A stretch of DNA of 64,000 nucleotides from DASUVM01 sp963704675 (GCA_963704675.1 OY969928.1:496001-560000); one strand, 5' to 3'. Positions 23,265-32,865 are shown, counted from the first letter of the stretch. Made by a program: numbers and translations. The notes: generated by a model not told the origin, from the sequence alone.

Positions 23265-25871
23265 CTACTTTCGGCGAGCCTTCTTTTTATTCTTGCGTTC
23301 TTTCTTTCGTTTATCGTGTACGATTGTTTTAGCTTTTTTGGCCTTAGCTGATTTCTTAGCCTCAAAGTCAACATCAGGATTGCCCGAGGTAATTTCGTTG
23401 ACGCCTTTTTCAACCGATTGTTCGGCGGCTTTCGTCAGCTCAGTATCAAACGAATCATCCTTTGCCATAGCCAAATCGCTTTCAGTAATATGATAAAGCG
23501 CTCGCACCACCTCATTACGCAGCATCTGTTGTAAGCGATCAAACAAGCGTTGTGATTCCTGGCGGTACTCGACTAATGGATCACGCTGACCAATGCTGCG
23601 CCAGTGAATGCCACTGCGCAAGTGGTCCATATTTTCAAGATGCTGCATCCAGAGAGTATCAAGTATCTGCAAGAATACCTCACGCTCAAGTTTGCGCATG
23701 ATCTCAGTGCTAAAACGTTTTTCGCGAGTTTTATAGAGTCTCTCAGCTAGCTTGAAACCCTCTTTAGATCGTTCCTTTGGTTTAGTATTTTCAGCTAACT
23801 TTTCAATTTGCTTAGTTTCAAGGGGAATAGTCGCTTCGAATTCTTCAATAAACTTTTTATTACGTTTTGGTCCTTCGGCAGTCAGTGCTTCAACTTCTTC
23901 ATAAATTAAGTCATAAATACGTGAGGAGATGTCTTCAGTAGTCAGCACTTGACGACGAATGCTATAAATAGCTTTGCGGTGACGATTGATAACATTGTCG
24001 TATTGCACAACGTTTTTACGAATATCGTAGTTATAGCCTTCAACCCGTTTTTGTGCGCCTTCAAGCATCTTAGAGATTGTCTTATTCTGAATTGGCATGT
24101 CATCTGGCACGCGCAAGGTTTCCATCACGCCGGCAAGACGTTCGCCCTGAAAGATACGCATTAAGTCGTCCTCTGTTGACACGTAAAACTGGCTCATGCC
24201 CGGGTCGCCCTGACGGCCACCACGACCACGTAGCTGATTATCAATGCGACGCGCTTCATGCCGTTCTGAGCCGATCACCACCAAACCACCGAGCTCTTTA
24301 GCTTTTTTGTCAAGCACAATATCAGTACCACGACCAGCAATGTTGGTAGCAAGTGTTACCGCACCAACCTGGCCAGCGTTTGCAACAATTGTCGCTTCAC
24401 GCTCATTATTTTTAGCGTTCAATGTTTCATGCTTCACGCCATACTTTGTCAGGGTGCGACTTAAAATTTCATTTTTCTGAATTGATGCTGAACCAATTAA
24501 TACTGGGCGGCCTTTTTTCTGGAATTCTTTAACGGTTTTGGCAACGGCTTTAAATTTGGCTTCTTCAGTTTTAAAGATAATATCGGTTTTATCTTCACGA
24601 ATAACTGGCTTATTAGCCGGCACTTGTACAACATCAAGTTCGTAAATTTGGTGAAATTCTTCAGCCTCAGTGAAAGCCGTACCAGTCATACCAGAGAGCT
24701 TCTTATATAAACGAAAGTAATTCTGGAATGAAATAGTGGCAAGCGTCATACTTTCTTGCTGAATTGGCACGCTTTCTTTAGCCTCCAGTGCCTGGTGTAA
24801 ACCCTCGTTATAGCGGCGGCCATGCATTAACCGCCCCGTAAATTCATCAACGATAATGACTTCGCCGTCACTCGTCACCACATAATCTTTATCGCGCCGG
24901 AAAATGGTTTGTGCCTTCAAAGCTTGATCCATATGATAGACCATTCGAACATTATCAGGGCTGTAAAGGTTTTTAATGCCGAGCTGCTTTTGCACTTTTT
25001 CGACACCGCTTTCACTTAGGCTGACGGCTCTATGCTTTTCATCGAGAATGTAATCTTCTTCAGTGAACTTTTTAGCAACACGAGCAAAGAGCTGATAGCC
25101 TTCAGCACTTTCCATTGCTGGTGCTGAAATAATCAATGGTGTGCGGGCTTCATCAATCAAGATTGAATCAACCTCGTCAACAATCGCAAAGTTAAGGTCG
25201 CGCTGGCGCAGTAAATCAACTTCATTCACCATGTTGTCACGCAGATAATCAAAACCAAATTCGTTATTTGTGCCATACGTGATATCAGCAGCATAGGCTT
25301 CTTTGCGAGTAGCTGGGCGGAGTTTACGCATACGTGGATCGGTATGGGCGTCATTATCGAATTTTGGGTCAAATAAGAATGATTGCTCAGCAATAATGAC
25401 ACTAACTGACAATCCTAAGAAGTGATACACTTCACCCATCCATCCGGCGTCACGTTGTGCTAAGTAATCATTGACTGTTACCACATGTACGCCCTTGCCT
25501 TCGAGTGCATTGAGATACACCGGTAGCGTTGCAACCAGTGTTTTACCTTCACCGGTTTTCATCTCGGCAACATTACCTTCGTGCAACACCATACCCCCGA
25601 TGAGCTGCACATCAAAATGGCGCATTCTGAGCTTGCGATCAGCCGCCTCGCGTACTACTGCAAACGCCTCTGGCAATATCTTATCAAGTGAGCTACCTTT
25701 TTTCTGCAACTTCTCTTTTAAAACCTCGGTTTGCTTTTTAAGATCGCTGTCTTTCATTTCTTTATAAGTATCAGCCAGCTTGTTTACCTCTAGAACACGC
25801 TTTTTTAGTCGTTTAATAATCCGTGCCTGCGGATCACCAAACACTTTCGTCAAAACCTTGTTACGATTCAT
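23265..25871 (-). CDS. secA: preprotein translocase ATPase SecA
   Basis: 868 residues. Walker A is in MKTGEGKTLVATLPVYLNAL (about 103-122), Walker B/DEAD in AIVDEVDSILIDEARTPLIIS, the preprotein-binding region follows, and the second motor carries ATNIAGRGTDIVLD and RGRGGRQGDPG. It drives Sec export through SecYEG. The C-terminus is a basic Lys/Arg tail (KKERKNKKKARRK) in place of the cysteine-rich zinc/SecB-binding tail. Exported substrates here would include the LCP, HtrA, CHAP and bactofilin-like proteins. The start has GGGAG upstream. Confidence 0.97.
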   Translation of the reverse strand: MNRNKVLTKVFGDPQARIIKRLKKRVLEVNKLADTYKEMKDSDLKKQTEVLKEKLQKKGSSLDKILPEAFAVVREAADRKLRMRHFDVQLIGGMVLHEGNVAEMKTGEGKTLVATLPVYLNALEGKGVHVVTVNDYLAQRDAGWMGEVYHFLGLSVSVIIAEQSFLFDPKFDNDAHTDPRMRKLRPATRKEAYAADITYGTNNEFGFDYLRDNMVNEVDLLRQRDLNFAIVDEVDSILIDEARTPLIISAPAMESAEGYQLFARVAKKFTEEDYILDEKHRAVSLSESGVEKVQKQLGIKNLYSPDNVRMVYHMDQALKAQTIFRRDKDYVVTSDGEVIIVDEFTGRLMHGRRYNEGLHQALEAKESVPIQQESMTLATISFQNYFRLYKKLSGMTGTAFTEAEEFHQIYELDVVQVPANKPVIREDKTDIIFKTEEAKFKAVAKTVKEFQKKGRPVLIGSASIQKNEILSRTLTKYGVKHETLNAKNNEREATIVANAGQVGAVTLATNIAGRGTDIVLDKKAKELGGLVVIGSERHEARRIDNQLRGRGGRQGDPGMSQFYVSTEDDLMRIFQGERLAGVMETLRVPDDMPIQNKTISKMLEGAQKRVEGYNYDIRKNVVQYDNVINRHRKAIYSIRRQVLTTEDISSRIYDLIYEEVEALTAEGPKRNKKFIEEFEATIPLETKQIEKLAENTKPKERSKEGFKLAERLYKTREKRFSTEIMRKLEREVFLQILDTLWMQHLENMDHLRSGIHWRSIGQRDPLVEYRQESQRLFDRLQQMLRNEVVRALYHITESDLAMAKDDSFDTELTKAAEQSVEKGVNEITSGNPDVDFEAKKSAKAKKAKTIVHDKRKKERKNKKKARRK

Positions 25872-25956
25872 AATTATTACTCCCTACTCAGCCGCCAGCT
25901 ATCAAGCGGTTAACATCTCTTGATAGTATACCGTAGGAGAGAAAAGAAAGTAAGTG

Positions 25957-26343
25957 TTATTCAAGCGTTAAATCGGCTTCACTTTCGATAGGCTCTCGGC
26001 GCCGCAACCGGCTAAAGATACCGCGGCCATGCTCAGTGCGCAACTCTTTATACTTACGCATAGAATTTTTAATCTTTTGCTCAACGATATCGACAGCTGC
26101 AAACATATTCATCGTGCTGTCTTTGGCAACTAGTAACTCGTCGGGCACTTGAATCTTTATTTCGCATTCGTATTTATTACCGTGTTTTTCGTTCGTCTCT
26201 TTTAAAACAACTTCAGCAAGTAGGCTTTCACGGGCGTGGCGTGGCACAAATCGGTCGAGCCGGCCGATTTTTTTGCGCACGTATTTTTTGATATCATCCT
26301 TTAATTCAATATTGATTCCAGTGATGTCAATGTGTCTTATCAT
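25957..26343 (-). CDS. hpf: ribosome hibernation promoting factor
   Basis: 128 residues: the S30AE/YfiA fold (about 1-100, IRHIDITGINIELKDDIKKYVRKKIGRLDRFVP) with a short acidic-ended tail (RRREPIESEADLTLE). It lacks the long C-terminal dimerisation domain, so it is the short HPF/RaiA type that sits in the 30S decoding channel during starvation. The ATG is 6 nt after an excellent extended -10 box, so the message is leaderless. Confidence 0.93.
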   Translation of the reverse strand: MIRHIDITGINIELKDDIKKYVRKKIGRLDRFVPRHARESLLAEVVLKETNEKHGNKYECEIKIQVPDELLVAKDSTMNMFAAVDIVEQKIKNSMRKYKELRTEHGRGIFSRLRRREPIESEADLTLE

Positions 26344-26349
26344 AGCTCT

Positions 26350-26358
26350 ATTATAGCA
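26350..26358 (-). promoter_or_regulatory. extended -10 promoter of hpf
   Basis: TGCTATAAT reads on the minus strand, with 6 nt to the ATG at 26343. One of the clearest leaderless starts in the window. Confidence 0.7.
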
Positions 26359-26444
26359 AAGGATCTTCTTTCGTACGTTGAAGTTTACATATAGATATGG
26401 TTTGATGTATATGACCCTATCTAACCTTCATTAAGGTACATGTA

Positions 26445-26750
26445 GTGATTGATTTTCTGGTTTTCTTCACCGTCACTGAAGAAGAAAGCACGCCAACCTT
26501 CGCCCGTCTCACTGTTGGAGAAATATCACATCCGCTGTACCACGGCAGCACGCTTGAGGTTACCAGAGGAGACAAGCAGGTAGATCTAATAGTGCAGAGC
26601 ATCAACGCCGAACGAGTGAACGGCATCATGAAAACACTCATCTACTGTGTGCTCAGTGAACATGACGAAAACCCAGAAGCTCAAAGCTTTGCTCGGCGTT
26701 TCCTTGAAGCAGATGGATGGGAGGTAAGTACACCCTTGCGGCCGCGCTGA
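26445..26750 (+). CDS. hypothetical protein, 101 aa
   Basis: GTG start at 26445 with AAGG 8 nt upstream. A small alpha/beta protein (MIDFLVFFTVTEEESTPTFARLTVGE...) whose second half is helical (INAERVNGIMKTLIYCVLSEH). No membrane segment or known motif. It is isolated, divergent from hpf and convergent with serS. The gene call rests on coding length and ribosome binding site only. Confidence 0.45.
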   Translation: MIDFLVFFTVTEEESTPTFARLTVGEISHPLYHGSTLEVTRGDKQVDLIVQSINAERVNGIMKTLIYCVLSEHDENPEAQSFARRFLEADGWEVSTPLRPR

Positions 26751-26791
26751 CTTACGTTGGATCCTGCGGCTGCGGGGTTCAACCAACAAGT

Positions 26792-28087
26792 TTAAAGCAC
26801 TGCTCGATTACCTAAATAGGGTTTAAGTACCTCTGGAATACGCACCGTATCATCTTCATTTTGATAACTTTCAATAATTGCGATTAATGGACGCTGCGCA
26901 AATGCAGTTGCATCGTTTGTGTGCACTAATCCAAGCTCGCCATCAGGGCGTCGGTAGCGCGTTTGCAAACGTCGGGATTGATAGTCAGTCATATAATCGG
27001 CCGTGTGCGTTTCGCGATATTTGCCTTGCCCCGGCAGCCAGACTTCAATATCAATGCCGCGAGCATTTGGCTTACCAATATCAGCGGTACACTTTTGCAG
27101 CACATGGTACGGCAGCTCAAGCTGTTGCATCAAATATTCTTGAATCGCTATCATAAATAAATGCTCGTCAAACGATTGCTCAGGAGTCGTCAGACTCTCC
27201 ATCTCCATCTTGTCAAATTGATGCATTCTGAAGATACCTTCAGTATCTTTGCCATAAGTACCAGCCTCTTGGCGAAAACTAGTAGCGTAACCAACATAGC
27301 GGAGCGGCAAATCTGCTTCTGATAAAATCTCTTGCATATGCATACTGCCCAGCACATGCTCAGCGCTGCCCTGCAGCCACAGTTCATCGCCTTCAATTTT
27401 GTAGCGGTCATCACGCGGTTCAAGGCGATCCATCATATTATATGGCTCAGTACGAATCATCAGTGGCGGCAGTACGGGCACGAATGGTTTGCTTGGCACA
27501 TTCAACTTAGCGTCAGCAATAATCTTCTTAAGCGTTGTCTCATCTGTCAGCACACTAAAACCGTACTGCACCAAAGCCATCCAGAGTAACGCTAAATCGC
27601 CTTTAATGTAAGCGAATCGGGCACCTGCTACTTTGGCGGCTCGTTCTTTGTCGATCCAATCGCGCTTTTCGGCAATTTCCCAGTGATTTTTTGGCTCAAA
27701 GTTAAAAGTTGGAATCTCACCCCAAGTTTTTGCGATGACATTCTCGTCTTCACTCGCGCCAACCGGCACGTCATCCATAGGCATATTCGGCACTTTTTTA
27801 AGAGCAGCGATATATTCTTCTTCAAGCACGCGTAAGCGATCTTCTTGCTCAGCTAGTTCAGTTTTGAGTCTCTTGCCTTCTTCAATAACTTCTGGAACTG
27901 GCTGGCCGCCTTTCATTCGTGAAGCAACTTCATTCCGTTTCTGACGAAGTGATTCAACACGCAAAAGTATTTCACGGCGTTCATCGTCAAGTTGCAATAA
28001 ATGGGCTATATCAACTTTATAGCCTTTTTGCTGAGCGGCCTCTTCAACGCGCTTGGCATTATCGCGAATAAAACGGATATCTAACAT
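26792..28087 (-). CDS. serS: seryl-tRNA synthetase
   Basis: 431 residues. The N-terminal tRNA-binding coiled-coil arm spans about 27-100 (DDERREILLRVESLRQKRNEVASRMKGG). Class II motif 2 is RQEAGTYGKDTEGIFRMHQF and motif 3 is in NDATAFAQRPLIAIIE. It attaches serine to tRNA-Ser (and tRNA-Sec where present). Its stop is 40 nt from the convergent 101-aa orphan. Start: ATG 28087 with AAGAGAT upstream; TTAAAT 7 nt before it could also be a -10 box. Confidence 0.96.
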   Translation of the reverse strand: MLDIRFIRDNAKRVEEAAQQKGYKVDIAHLLQLDDERREILLRVESLRQKRNEVASRMKGGQPVPEVIEEGKRLKTELAEQEDRLRVLEEEYIAALKKVPNMPMDDVPVGASEDENVIAKTWGEIPTFNFEPKNHWEIAEKRDWIDKERAAKVAGARFAYIKGDLALLWMALVQYGFSVLTDETTLKKIIADAKLNVPSKPFVPVLPPLMIRTEPYNMMDRLEPRDDRYKIEGDELWLQGSAEHVLGSMHMQEILSEADLPLRYVGYATSFRQEAGTYGKDTEGIFRMHQFDKMEMESLTTPEQSFDEHLFMIAIQEYLMQQLELPYHVLQKCTADIGKPNARGIDIEVWLPGQGKYRETHTADYMTDYQSRRLQTRYRRPDGELGLVHTNDATAFAQRPLIAIIESYQNEDDTVRIPEVLKPYLGNRAVL

Positions 28088-28127
28088 ATCTCTTATTTAA
28101 TCAGAAAATGGCAAAAAAGAGGAGTCT

Positions 28128-28763
28128 TTAATTAATATCGGCAAGATGCCGCACAAAGCGACCGAACAAACCTTTTTTACGTGGTCTTCCATGTTCTTTT
28201 AGTGCACTGTCAATTGCTTCTTTTACATCTTGGTGCTGTAAGTAATCAACTATTTCTTGGAAATCGTTATCAAAATCATCGGTGGGTGGCATCTGCTCAA
28301 GTGGCACCTGATTATCTTCGCCCTGAAAGATGATCACTTTTTCAAGCCCGTTCTGGCCTATGGTTAGCTGATGGGAATGTTCACCAACCCAAGCGGGAGT
28401 CGTATAAGCGGTGGCGAAAGGAACTGTTGGTTTACCTTCTGCACTATTCTGGTTCGTCGGTGAAATTGCCTCAACTGTTACGACACGCGTACGGGCAAGA
28501 TCGCCATTATATTGTGCCCACTTAGCTGGAGCGACGAGATGTAAACGAACTATTCCATTATCGTAAACTTCAGCCGTAATCTGCCCTTCTTGCGGGCCAA
28601 TTGCGATGTCTTCGCCACGGTCGGGATTAACAATCGACAGCCTTTGTCCAGGCTGAGCATATTCCATAGCAGCATAAGCCCGGCCATTTATTTTAGCGGG
28701 TAATAGATCTGGTAAAGCATGAAGTGCAGGATGTTCCAATGGATTTTTATTTTCGTCGGTCAT
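28128..28763 (-). CDS. acidic hypothetical protein, 211 aa
   Basis: I start at ATG 28763 (MTDENKNPLEHPAL) because an extended -10 box ends 10 nt upstream. A longer frame to 28802 would overlap that promoter. The protein is soluble and acidic. Residues 30-145 are strand-rich (GQRLSIVNPDRGEDIAIG, QITAEVYDNGIVRLHLV), followed by a helical acidic linker and a basic C-terminus (RPRKKGLFGRFVRHLADIN) that may bind nucleic acid or membrane. Not recognised. It follows serS's upstream edge and is divergent from the ABC-F gene. Confidence 0.6.
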   Translation of the reverse strand: MTDENKNPLEHPALHALPDLLPAKINGRAYAAMEYAQPGQRLSIVNPDRGEDIAIGPQEGQITAEVYDNGIVRLHLVAPAKWAQYNGDLARTRVVTVEAISPTNQNSAEGKPTVPFATAYTTPAWVGEHSHQLTIGQNGLEKVIIFQGEDNQVPLEQMPPTDDFDNDFQEIVDYLQHQDVKEAIDSALKEHGRPRKKGLFGRFVRHLADIN

Positions 28764-28773
28764 GTACTGTTTG

Positions 28774-28782
28774 ATATTACCA
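28774..28782 (-). promoter_or_regulatory. extended -10 promoter of the 211-aa orphan
   Basis: TGGTAATAT reads on the minus strand, with 10 nt to the ATG at 28763, giving a predicted leader of about 3 nt. Confidence 0.5.
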
Positions 28783-28814
28783 TAAAAACACAGTAAAGTC
28801 AATCACTACTACTG

Positions 28815-28823
28815 TGGTATTAT
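28815..28823 (+). promoter_or_regulatory. extended -10 promoter of the ABC-F leader region
   Basis: TGGTATTAT ends at 28823. The predicted start of transcription, about 28830, coincides with the ATG of a 17-codon ORF upstream of the ABC-F gene. Confidence 0.5.
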
Positions 28824-28829
28824 GTAGTT

Positions 28830-28883
28830 ATGTTAGGCTTATTCACCAAACAATGTAGCCACCTTCGCCTTTCAGGATGCTAG
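28830..28883 (+). CDS. possible 17-aa leader peptide of the ABC-F gene
   Basis: ATG 28830 to TAG 28883 encodes MLGLFTKQCSHLRLSGC. The ATG sits at the predicted transcription start, so it would be translated without a leader. ABC-F resistance/translation genes are often preceded by short ORFs that sense ribosome stalling; this location fits but no clear attenuator hairpin is visible. Low confidence as a functional peptide. Confidence 0.35.
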   Translation: MLGLFTKQCSHLRLSGC

Positions 28884-28932
28884 ACCTATTTTTTCGCGTG
28901 CTCTAAATTTCTTGTAATCTACGAAAGAATCT

Positions 28933-30591
28933 ATGTTATTGACTATTGATATTGAACACAAAACAATTGGCAGCAAAACGCTGTTTGCTGAGCTTGCATT
29001 TAGTATTGAAGCAAAAGAAAAAGTAGCGATTATTGGCCGTAACGGTGTGGGCAAAACGACATTATTCCGGCTTTTAACGAACGAGGATAATGATTTTGAA
29101 GGTACTATTCAGTGGCGCACTGGTGCACGGGTTGTTAGTACGGCACAAGAACATCACGAAGTTGCCGAACTCTCAGCGCTCGATTATATAATTGAGAATC
29201 TGCCCGACTATAAAAAGTTAAAGCATATTATTGATACCTACCCTGAAACAATGGGTGATAATTTGCATAAAATTGAAGTGTATTCAAATGCGCTTGAGCA
29301 TTTTTCAAGCCTTGGCTATTACAATATCGAGGAGTCGGTTCTGCACAGCTTGGGTGATTATCAAATTACAGAGGCAATGGCACGCGTACCGCTAGAGCGG
29401 CTTTCGGGTGGCCAAAAACGGTTTGTTGAGCTCGTGCGAGTTGAATATTCTGACGCTGATATCGCACTGATTGATGAGCCGACAAATCATATGGATTACA
29501 TTGCGAAAAATGCTTTTATTGCTTGGCTAAAAGCCGTTAAACATAGCGTGGTTGTTATCAGCCATGATCGTGATGTGCTCGAATGTGTTGATCGCATCAT
29601 CGAAATTAAAGATAGCAAAGCCTATAGCTTCAAAGGTAATTACACGGCTTATTTAAAGCAAAATGCCGTTTCAACTACTACTAAAATGCATGACTTTGAA
29701 GTAGTTGGCCGGCAAATTGCTAATTTAAAAACCAAAACTGTACAATTTCGCCGTTTGAAAGAAAAAGCACGTGACCCCGATACGATTAAGCAATTTAAAC
29801 GCCGCGAGAACCAGGCAGTAGCAGAGCTTGCGAAGCTTGAGGCAATTGAAAAGCCAAGCTTTTGGATTGACCGTGAGTCGGCCGGCACACTAAAAAAAGC
29901 TGCAAGTGAGCATTACGAGAAATATAAAGCCAAGAATGTCGTTATTCGTGCCCAAAAAACAACCGAACGCGAACGTGAGTTGTTAAATATTGAAGAAATT
30001 CAACTAAGTTACAGCAAACAGCCACTTTTTAAGCCCGTCAGTTTTATTCTGCGCCATGGCGATCGCCTGCAACTCATTGGCCGTAACGGTGTAGGCAAAA
30101 CAACGCTCGTAAGAGCGATTATGGATGCGGCACGCAATCGGCGATCAGCGACATACCAAAGCGGCAGTATTTTTACTGACCGGCAGTTACGATTAAGTGT
30201 TTATGAGCAAGAAGTCAGTGGGGATATGCTCGGAATATCGCTCAAAAACGCGATCGAATATATCTATCTTCAGCAAAAACTATCAGTCAACAGTGAAAAG
30301 ATTATGCAGCTCATGAGCGACTATCTCTTTGATCCGTATCAAGATGGCGAGTTAAAAGTTAATGTGCTGAGCGGTGGCCAAAAAGCACGACTACAGATTA
30401 TTAAAATGCTCTCAAATAACCCAAACTTGCTTATTTTAGATGAGCCAACCAATCATCTCGACTTACCGTCTATTGAGGAGCTCGAGAGCGCTCTTACTCA
30501 ATATCGTGGCGCCCTGCTTTACGTGAGTCACGACAGCTATTTTACAAAAAACATTGGTGGCGAACAGATTACTCTAGAGTCAAATCAGTAG
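28933..30591 (+). CDS. ABC-F family translation-factor ATPase
   Basis: 552 residues with two ABC nucleotide-binding domains and no membrane part. Walker A sequences are IGRNGVGKTTLFRLL (about 35-49) and IGRNGVGKTTLVRAI. Signatures are LSGGQKRFVELVRV and LSGGQKARLQIIKM. The Walker B sites are followed by DEPTNHMD and DEPTNHLD. A charged inter-domain linker (about 240-330, KTKTVQFRRLKEKARDPDTIKQFKRRENQ) is the P-site tRNA interaction motif of this family. ABC-F proteins bind the ribosomal E site and relieve stalling or antibiotic inhibition. The subfamily is not clear. It is the only plus-strand gene between about 26.8 and 41 kb. Confidence 0.93.
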   Translation: MLLTIDIEHKTIGSKTLFAELAFSIEAKEKVAIIGRNGVGKTTLFRLLTNEDNDFEGTIQWRTGARVVSTAQEHHEVAELSALDYIIENLPDYKKLKHIIDTYPETMGDNLHKIEVYSNALEHFSSLGYYNIEESVLHSLGDYQITEAMARVPLERLSGGQKRFVELVRVEYSDADIALIDEPTNHMDYIAKNAFIAWLKAVKHSVVVISHDRDVLECVDRIIEIKDSKAYSFKGNYTAYLKQNAVSTTTKMHDFEVVGRQIANLKTKTVQFRRLKEKARDPDTIKQFKRRENQAVAELAKLEAIEKPSFWIDRESAGTLKKAASEHYEKYKAKNVVIRAQKTTERERELLNIEEIQLSYSKQPLFKPVSFILRHGDRLQLIGRNGVGKTTLVRAIMDAARNRRSATYQSGSIFTDRQLRLSVYEQEVSGDMLGISLKNAIEYIYLQQKLSVNSEKIMQLMSDYLFDPYQDGELKVNVLSGGQKARLQIIKMLSNNPNLLILDEPTNHLDLPSIEELESALTQYRGALLYVSHDSYFTKNIGGEQITLESNQ

Positions 30592-30629
30592 TATCCTCGC
30601 TCTCAACCAGACCTCAAGGCATCTTTAGA

Positions 30630-31250
30630 TTACTTTGGCGGTAAAACCCTGGCACCATTGATTGGCCCCGACACCTTCTCTATTGCATATGGAACTTTCC
30701 AATAGGCGTCCCTTTCGGCGTCATATTCAATAAAACCGTGCTCGACGTTTGCGGCAATTCTTTCAGGGGACATTTCGCCGATAGGAGAGATCATCTCTTT
30801 CCATACCGCATCTTCAGGCAGCTCATCAGAAGAACGAACAAGAAGCATATCAACTGTAATATATACCAAGCTCAACCCTTCACAGACTTGATGAAGACGA
30901 ATCATAGAAGTATATGCCAGGCCCGAGCCATGTACTTCTGCCAGTTTCCCAGCTTCGTCAGCAGTTATACCTTGAACGATACTCCACCCTGGCCCTCTAC
31001 GTGGCCGAGGTTCACGCCTAAAACTAAGCTCTTGCTCCTTACCGTTATCATCAAAGACAGTAACAACAAGTGTGCTACCGACAGCTACGGAATCCAAGTG
31101 TAAAAGTTCCCGAGGAGCAGCGAGAATATCCAAATCAGTTGAGAAACCTTCGTCTATATGTGGATGTACAAAACGTTCTGGGCCCTCAAGCCCACGCACA
31201 TCTGGATGACGTTCAAAACGCTCGCGATCATCGGGGAAATGTTCCGGCAT
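30630..31250 (-). CDS. hypothetical protein, 206 aa
   Basis: A soluble protein with a charged, His/Pro-rich N-terminus (MPEHFPDDRERFERHPDVRG) and a strand-rich middle (LDSVAVGSTLVVTVFDDNGKEQELSF, LSLVYITVDMLLVRSS) that may form a small barrel. The ATG has AAAAGGAAG upstream. No family recognised. It is convergent with the ABC-F gene and tandem with the 496-aa orphan, with a 107-nt gap. Confidence 0.55.
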   Translation of the reverse strand: MPEHFPDDRERFERHPDVRGLEGPERFVHPHIDEGFSTDLDILAAPRELLHLDSVAVGSTLVVTVFDDNGKEQELSFRREPRPRRGPGWSIVQGITADEAGKLAEVHGSGLAYTSMIRLHQVCEGLSLVYITVDMLLVRSSDELPEDAVWKEMISPIGEMSPERIAANVEHGFIEYDAERDAYWKVPYAIEKVSGPINGARVLPPK

Positions 31251-31357
31251 AATCTTCCTTTTATTATATGAGCCACGCCAGGTAATTCACCAAAAGTATT
31301 GGCGGCGAACGGCCTATTTACAGTCTGCCTTTTAGCTCTAGTTTATAAAATAACATA

Positions 31358-32848
31358 TTATACAACGACATTCCATTCATTAGCCTCTATGTGGTCGGGG
31401 TTCACGGGTATGATCATATGTGGTCGACGCCCTCGCTTTCGGTCTTCATCGTACGGCGGTCGTATGGGTTGTCGGTCTGTGCCACCCCACCAGTCTTCAG
31501 GGGTTATTCCGCCATTATTCTCAGCTAGTTTCTCAACTAGATCCCGAACCTTTTCCGGGTCTTTTGCGAGCGTTGCTTGCAATTTGTCAGCCATTAACTT
31601 TGGCAGTAATGTCCGCATAATGAACATATTGCCATTCCGGCCTGTTTGAGGATCAGGATATAGTGGTAGATCCTCCCAATTTTCGCAGCGAGTAGGATAG
31701 TAGGCATAATCAAAATAAACACTATCCTCAGCTCCGTTCTTTAGCTTCGTAGCCGGAATAAAACTGAATACTTCAGCTATATTTTTCAATTCTTGCCCTG
31801 AAAGCGTATCACTATACAACTTAGTACTTTTCTCATATGGGTCTGGTGAGTTAATTGTTTTTACCAAATGTGGCAAATCTTCTTCAATTCTAACATTGTG
31901 CGCAGCAAAACCTCCGATAGTATAAAAGCCACCGGGGTTCTTTCGCTGAATTGTGCCGTTTTCTTTATGCTTCGTGTTCATGCGTAATGAAGTATGAATA
32001 AACGTATTCTTTTCTGCGGCCTTTACGACTTGTTCAAATTGTCTTGCAAGCTCTCCATTTACCTCTGCTTCACCTGCCTTCGAGTGGGATCTTCGGGTTA
32101 AAGGAGGAAGCTTCGCGTTCATCCACGGCCGATCTTCATTTGAATTTCTTGGCGAGCCGGCATTTTCTTCTGTTGGTTGCGGCGATGCTTGTTCTCGCGC
32201 TCGCAGTTGTCGACGAACTTCTTCTGGTTGGGTGGCCATGTAGCCGAGCTCACGTAAAATGTCTCCCTTTGTTTCGTTGACTAGTTCGTGAGATTCTTCA
32301 ATGTGCTTTCTTACATCACCCAATGTACCTCTGCCGAAGCTAATTGTCTTCGCCTTACTGGCTTCATGCTTTTCGGCTTGATCTGTCTCCCACTGTTTAA
32401 TGATTTCTTGCATGATGCGCCATGATGTATGATCGCGAACCTCATCGAGATCAGAAGAACCTTGAGTTGATTCAAGTCTTACCTTAATAAGTCTTTTCAG
32501 CTCTATAAGCTTCAACGGTCCTCTTTCATGAACGTCAAAATCCAGCTCCGCGCGTACCTGAGAAGGCAGATTAAAGGCAGCGTTAACTTCTTCGATTGTA
32601 TTATTTAAATGGTCGGATAGCTGCGTTATCTCATTACGTAAATAGCCAGCCAATGCGTTTTCGCCTTCAGGTAGAGCTTCTGTATGATTTATAGATTCAG
32701 CATGGTTAAGTACATGTTCATGCACATGATGTTGTAACGGTACCTTTTTACTTTCTCTAGTACCCTCGGCATGAGCTTGAGATGCCATATGGTAATTAAG
32801 GTGCGCCGTAGTCTCTTGATTAGTTAAAGGAGTTGATGGTTCGGCCAT
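31358..32848 (-). CDS. hypothetical protein, 496 aa
   Basis: A large cytosolic orphan (MAEPSTPLTNQETTAHLNYH...). The first ~230 residues are charged and helical, with a His-rich stretch (KKVPLQHHVHEHVLNHAESINH). The C-terminal ~230 are a separate alpha/beta domain (NPGGFYTIGGFAAHNVRIEE...) ending in a Pro/Arg/Asp-rich tail. The conserved-looking YPTRCENWEDLPLYPDPQTGRNGNMF may be a binding loop. No motif recognised. TATCAT 6 nt before the ATG suggests leaderless expression. Confidence 0.6.
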   Translation of the reverse strand: MAEPSTPLTNQETTAHLNYHMASQAHAEGTRESKKVPLQHHVHEHVLNHAESINHTEALPEGENALAGYLRNEITQLSDHLNNTIEEVNAAFNLPSQVRAELDFDVHERGPLKLIELKRLIKVRLESTQGSSDLDEVRDHTSWRIMQEIIKQWETDQAEKHEASKAKTISFGRGTLGDVRKHIEESHELVNETKGDILRELGYMATQPEEVRRQLRAREQASPQPTEENAGSPRNSNEDRPWMNAKLPPLTRRSHSKAGEAEVNGELARQFEQVVKAAEKNTFIHTSLRMNTKHKENGTIQRKNPGGFYTIGGFAAHNVRIEEDLPHLVKTINSPDPYEKSTKLYSDTLSGQELKNIAEVFSFIPATKLKNGAEDSVYFDYAYYPTRCENWEDLPLYPDPQTGRNGNMFIMRTLLPKLMADKLQATLAKDPEKVRDLVEKLAENNGGITPEDWWGGTDRQPIRPPYDEDRKRGRRPHMIIPVNPDHIEANEWNVVV

Positions 32849-32854
32849 GACTTA

Positions 32855-32860
32855 ATGATA
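32855..32860 (-). promoter_or_regulatory. -10 box of the 496-aa orphan
   Basis: TATCAT reads on the minus strand, 6 nt before the ATG at 32848. Confidence 0.45.
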
Positions 32861-32865
32861 GCACT

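Noticed and set aside
30738..31103. 121-codon plus-strand frame opposite the 206-aa orphan
   Set aside because: No ribosome binding site or -10 box and amino acid use unlike a protein; the minus-strand frame has a good Shine-Dalgarno and a sensible charge pattern.
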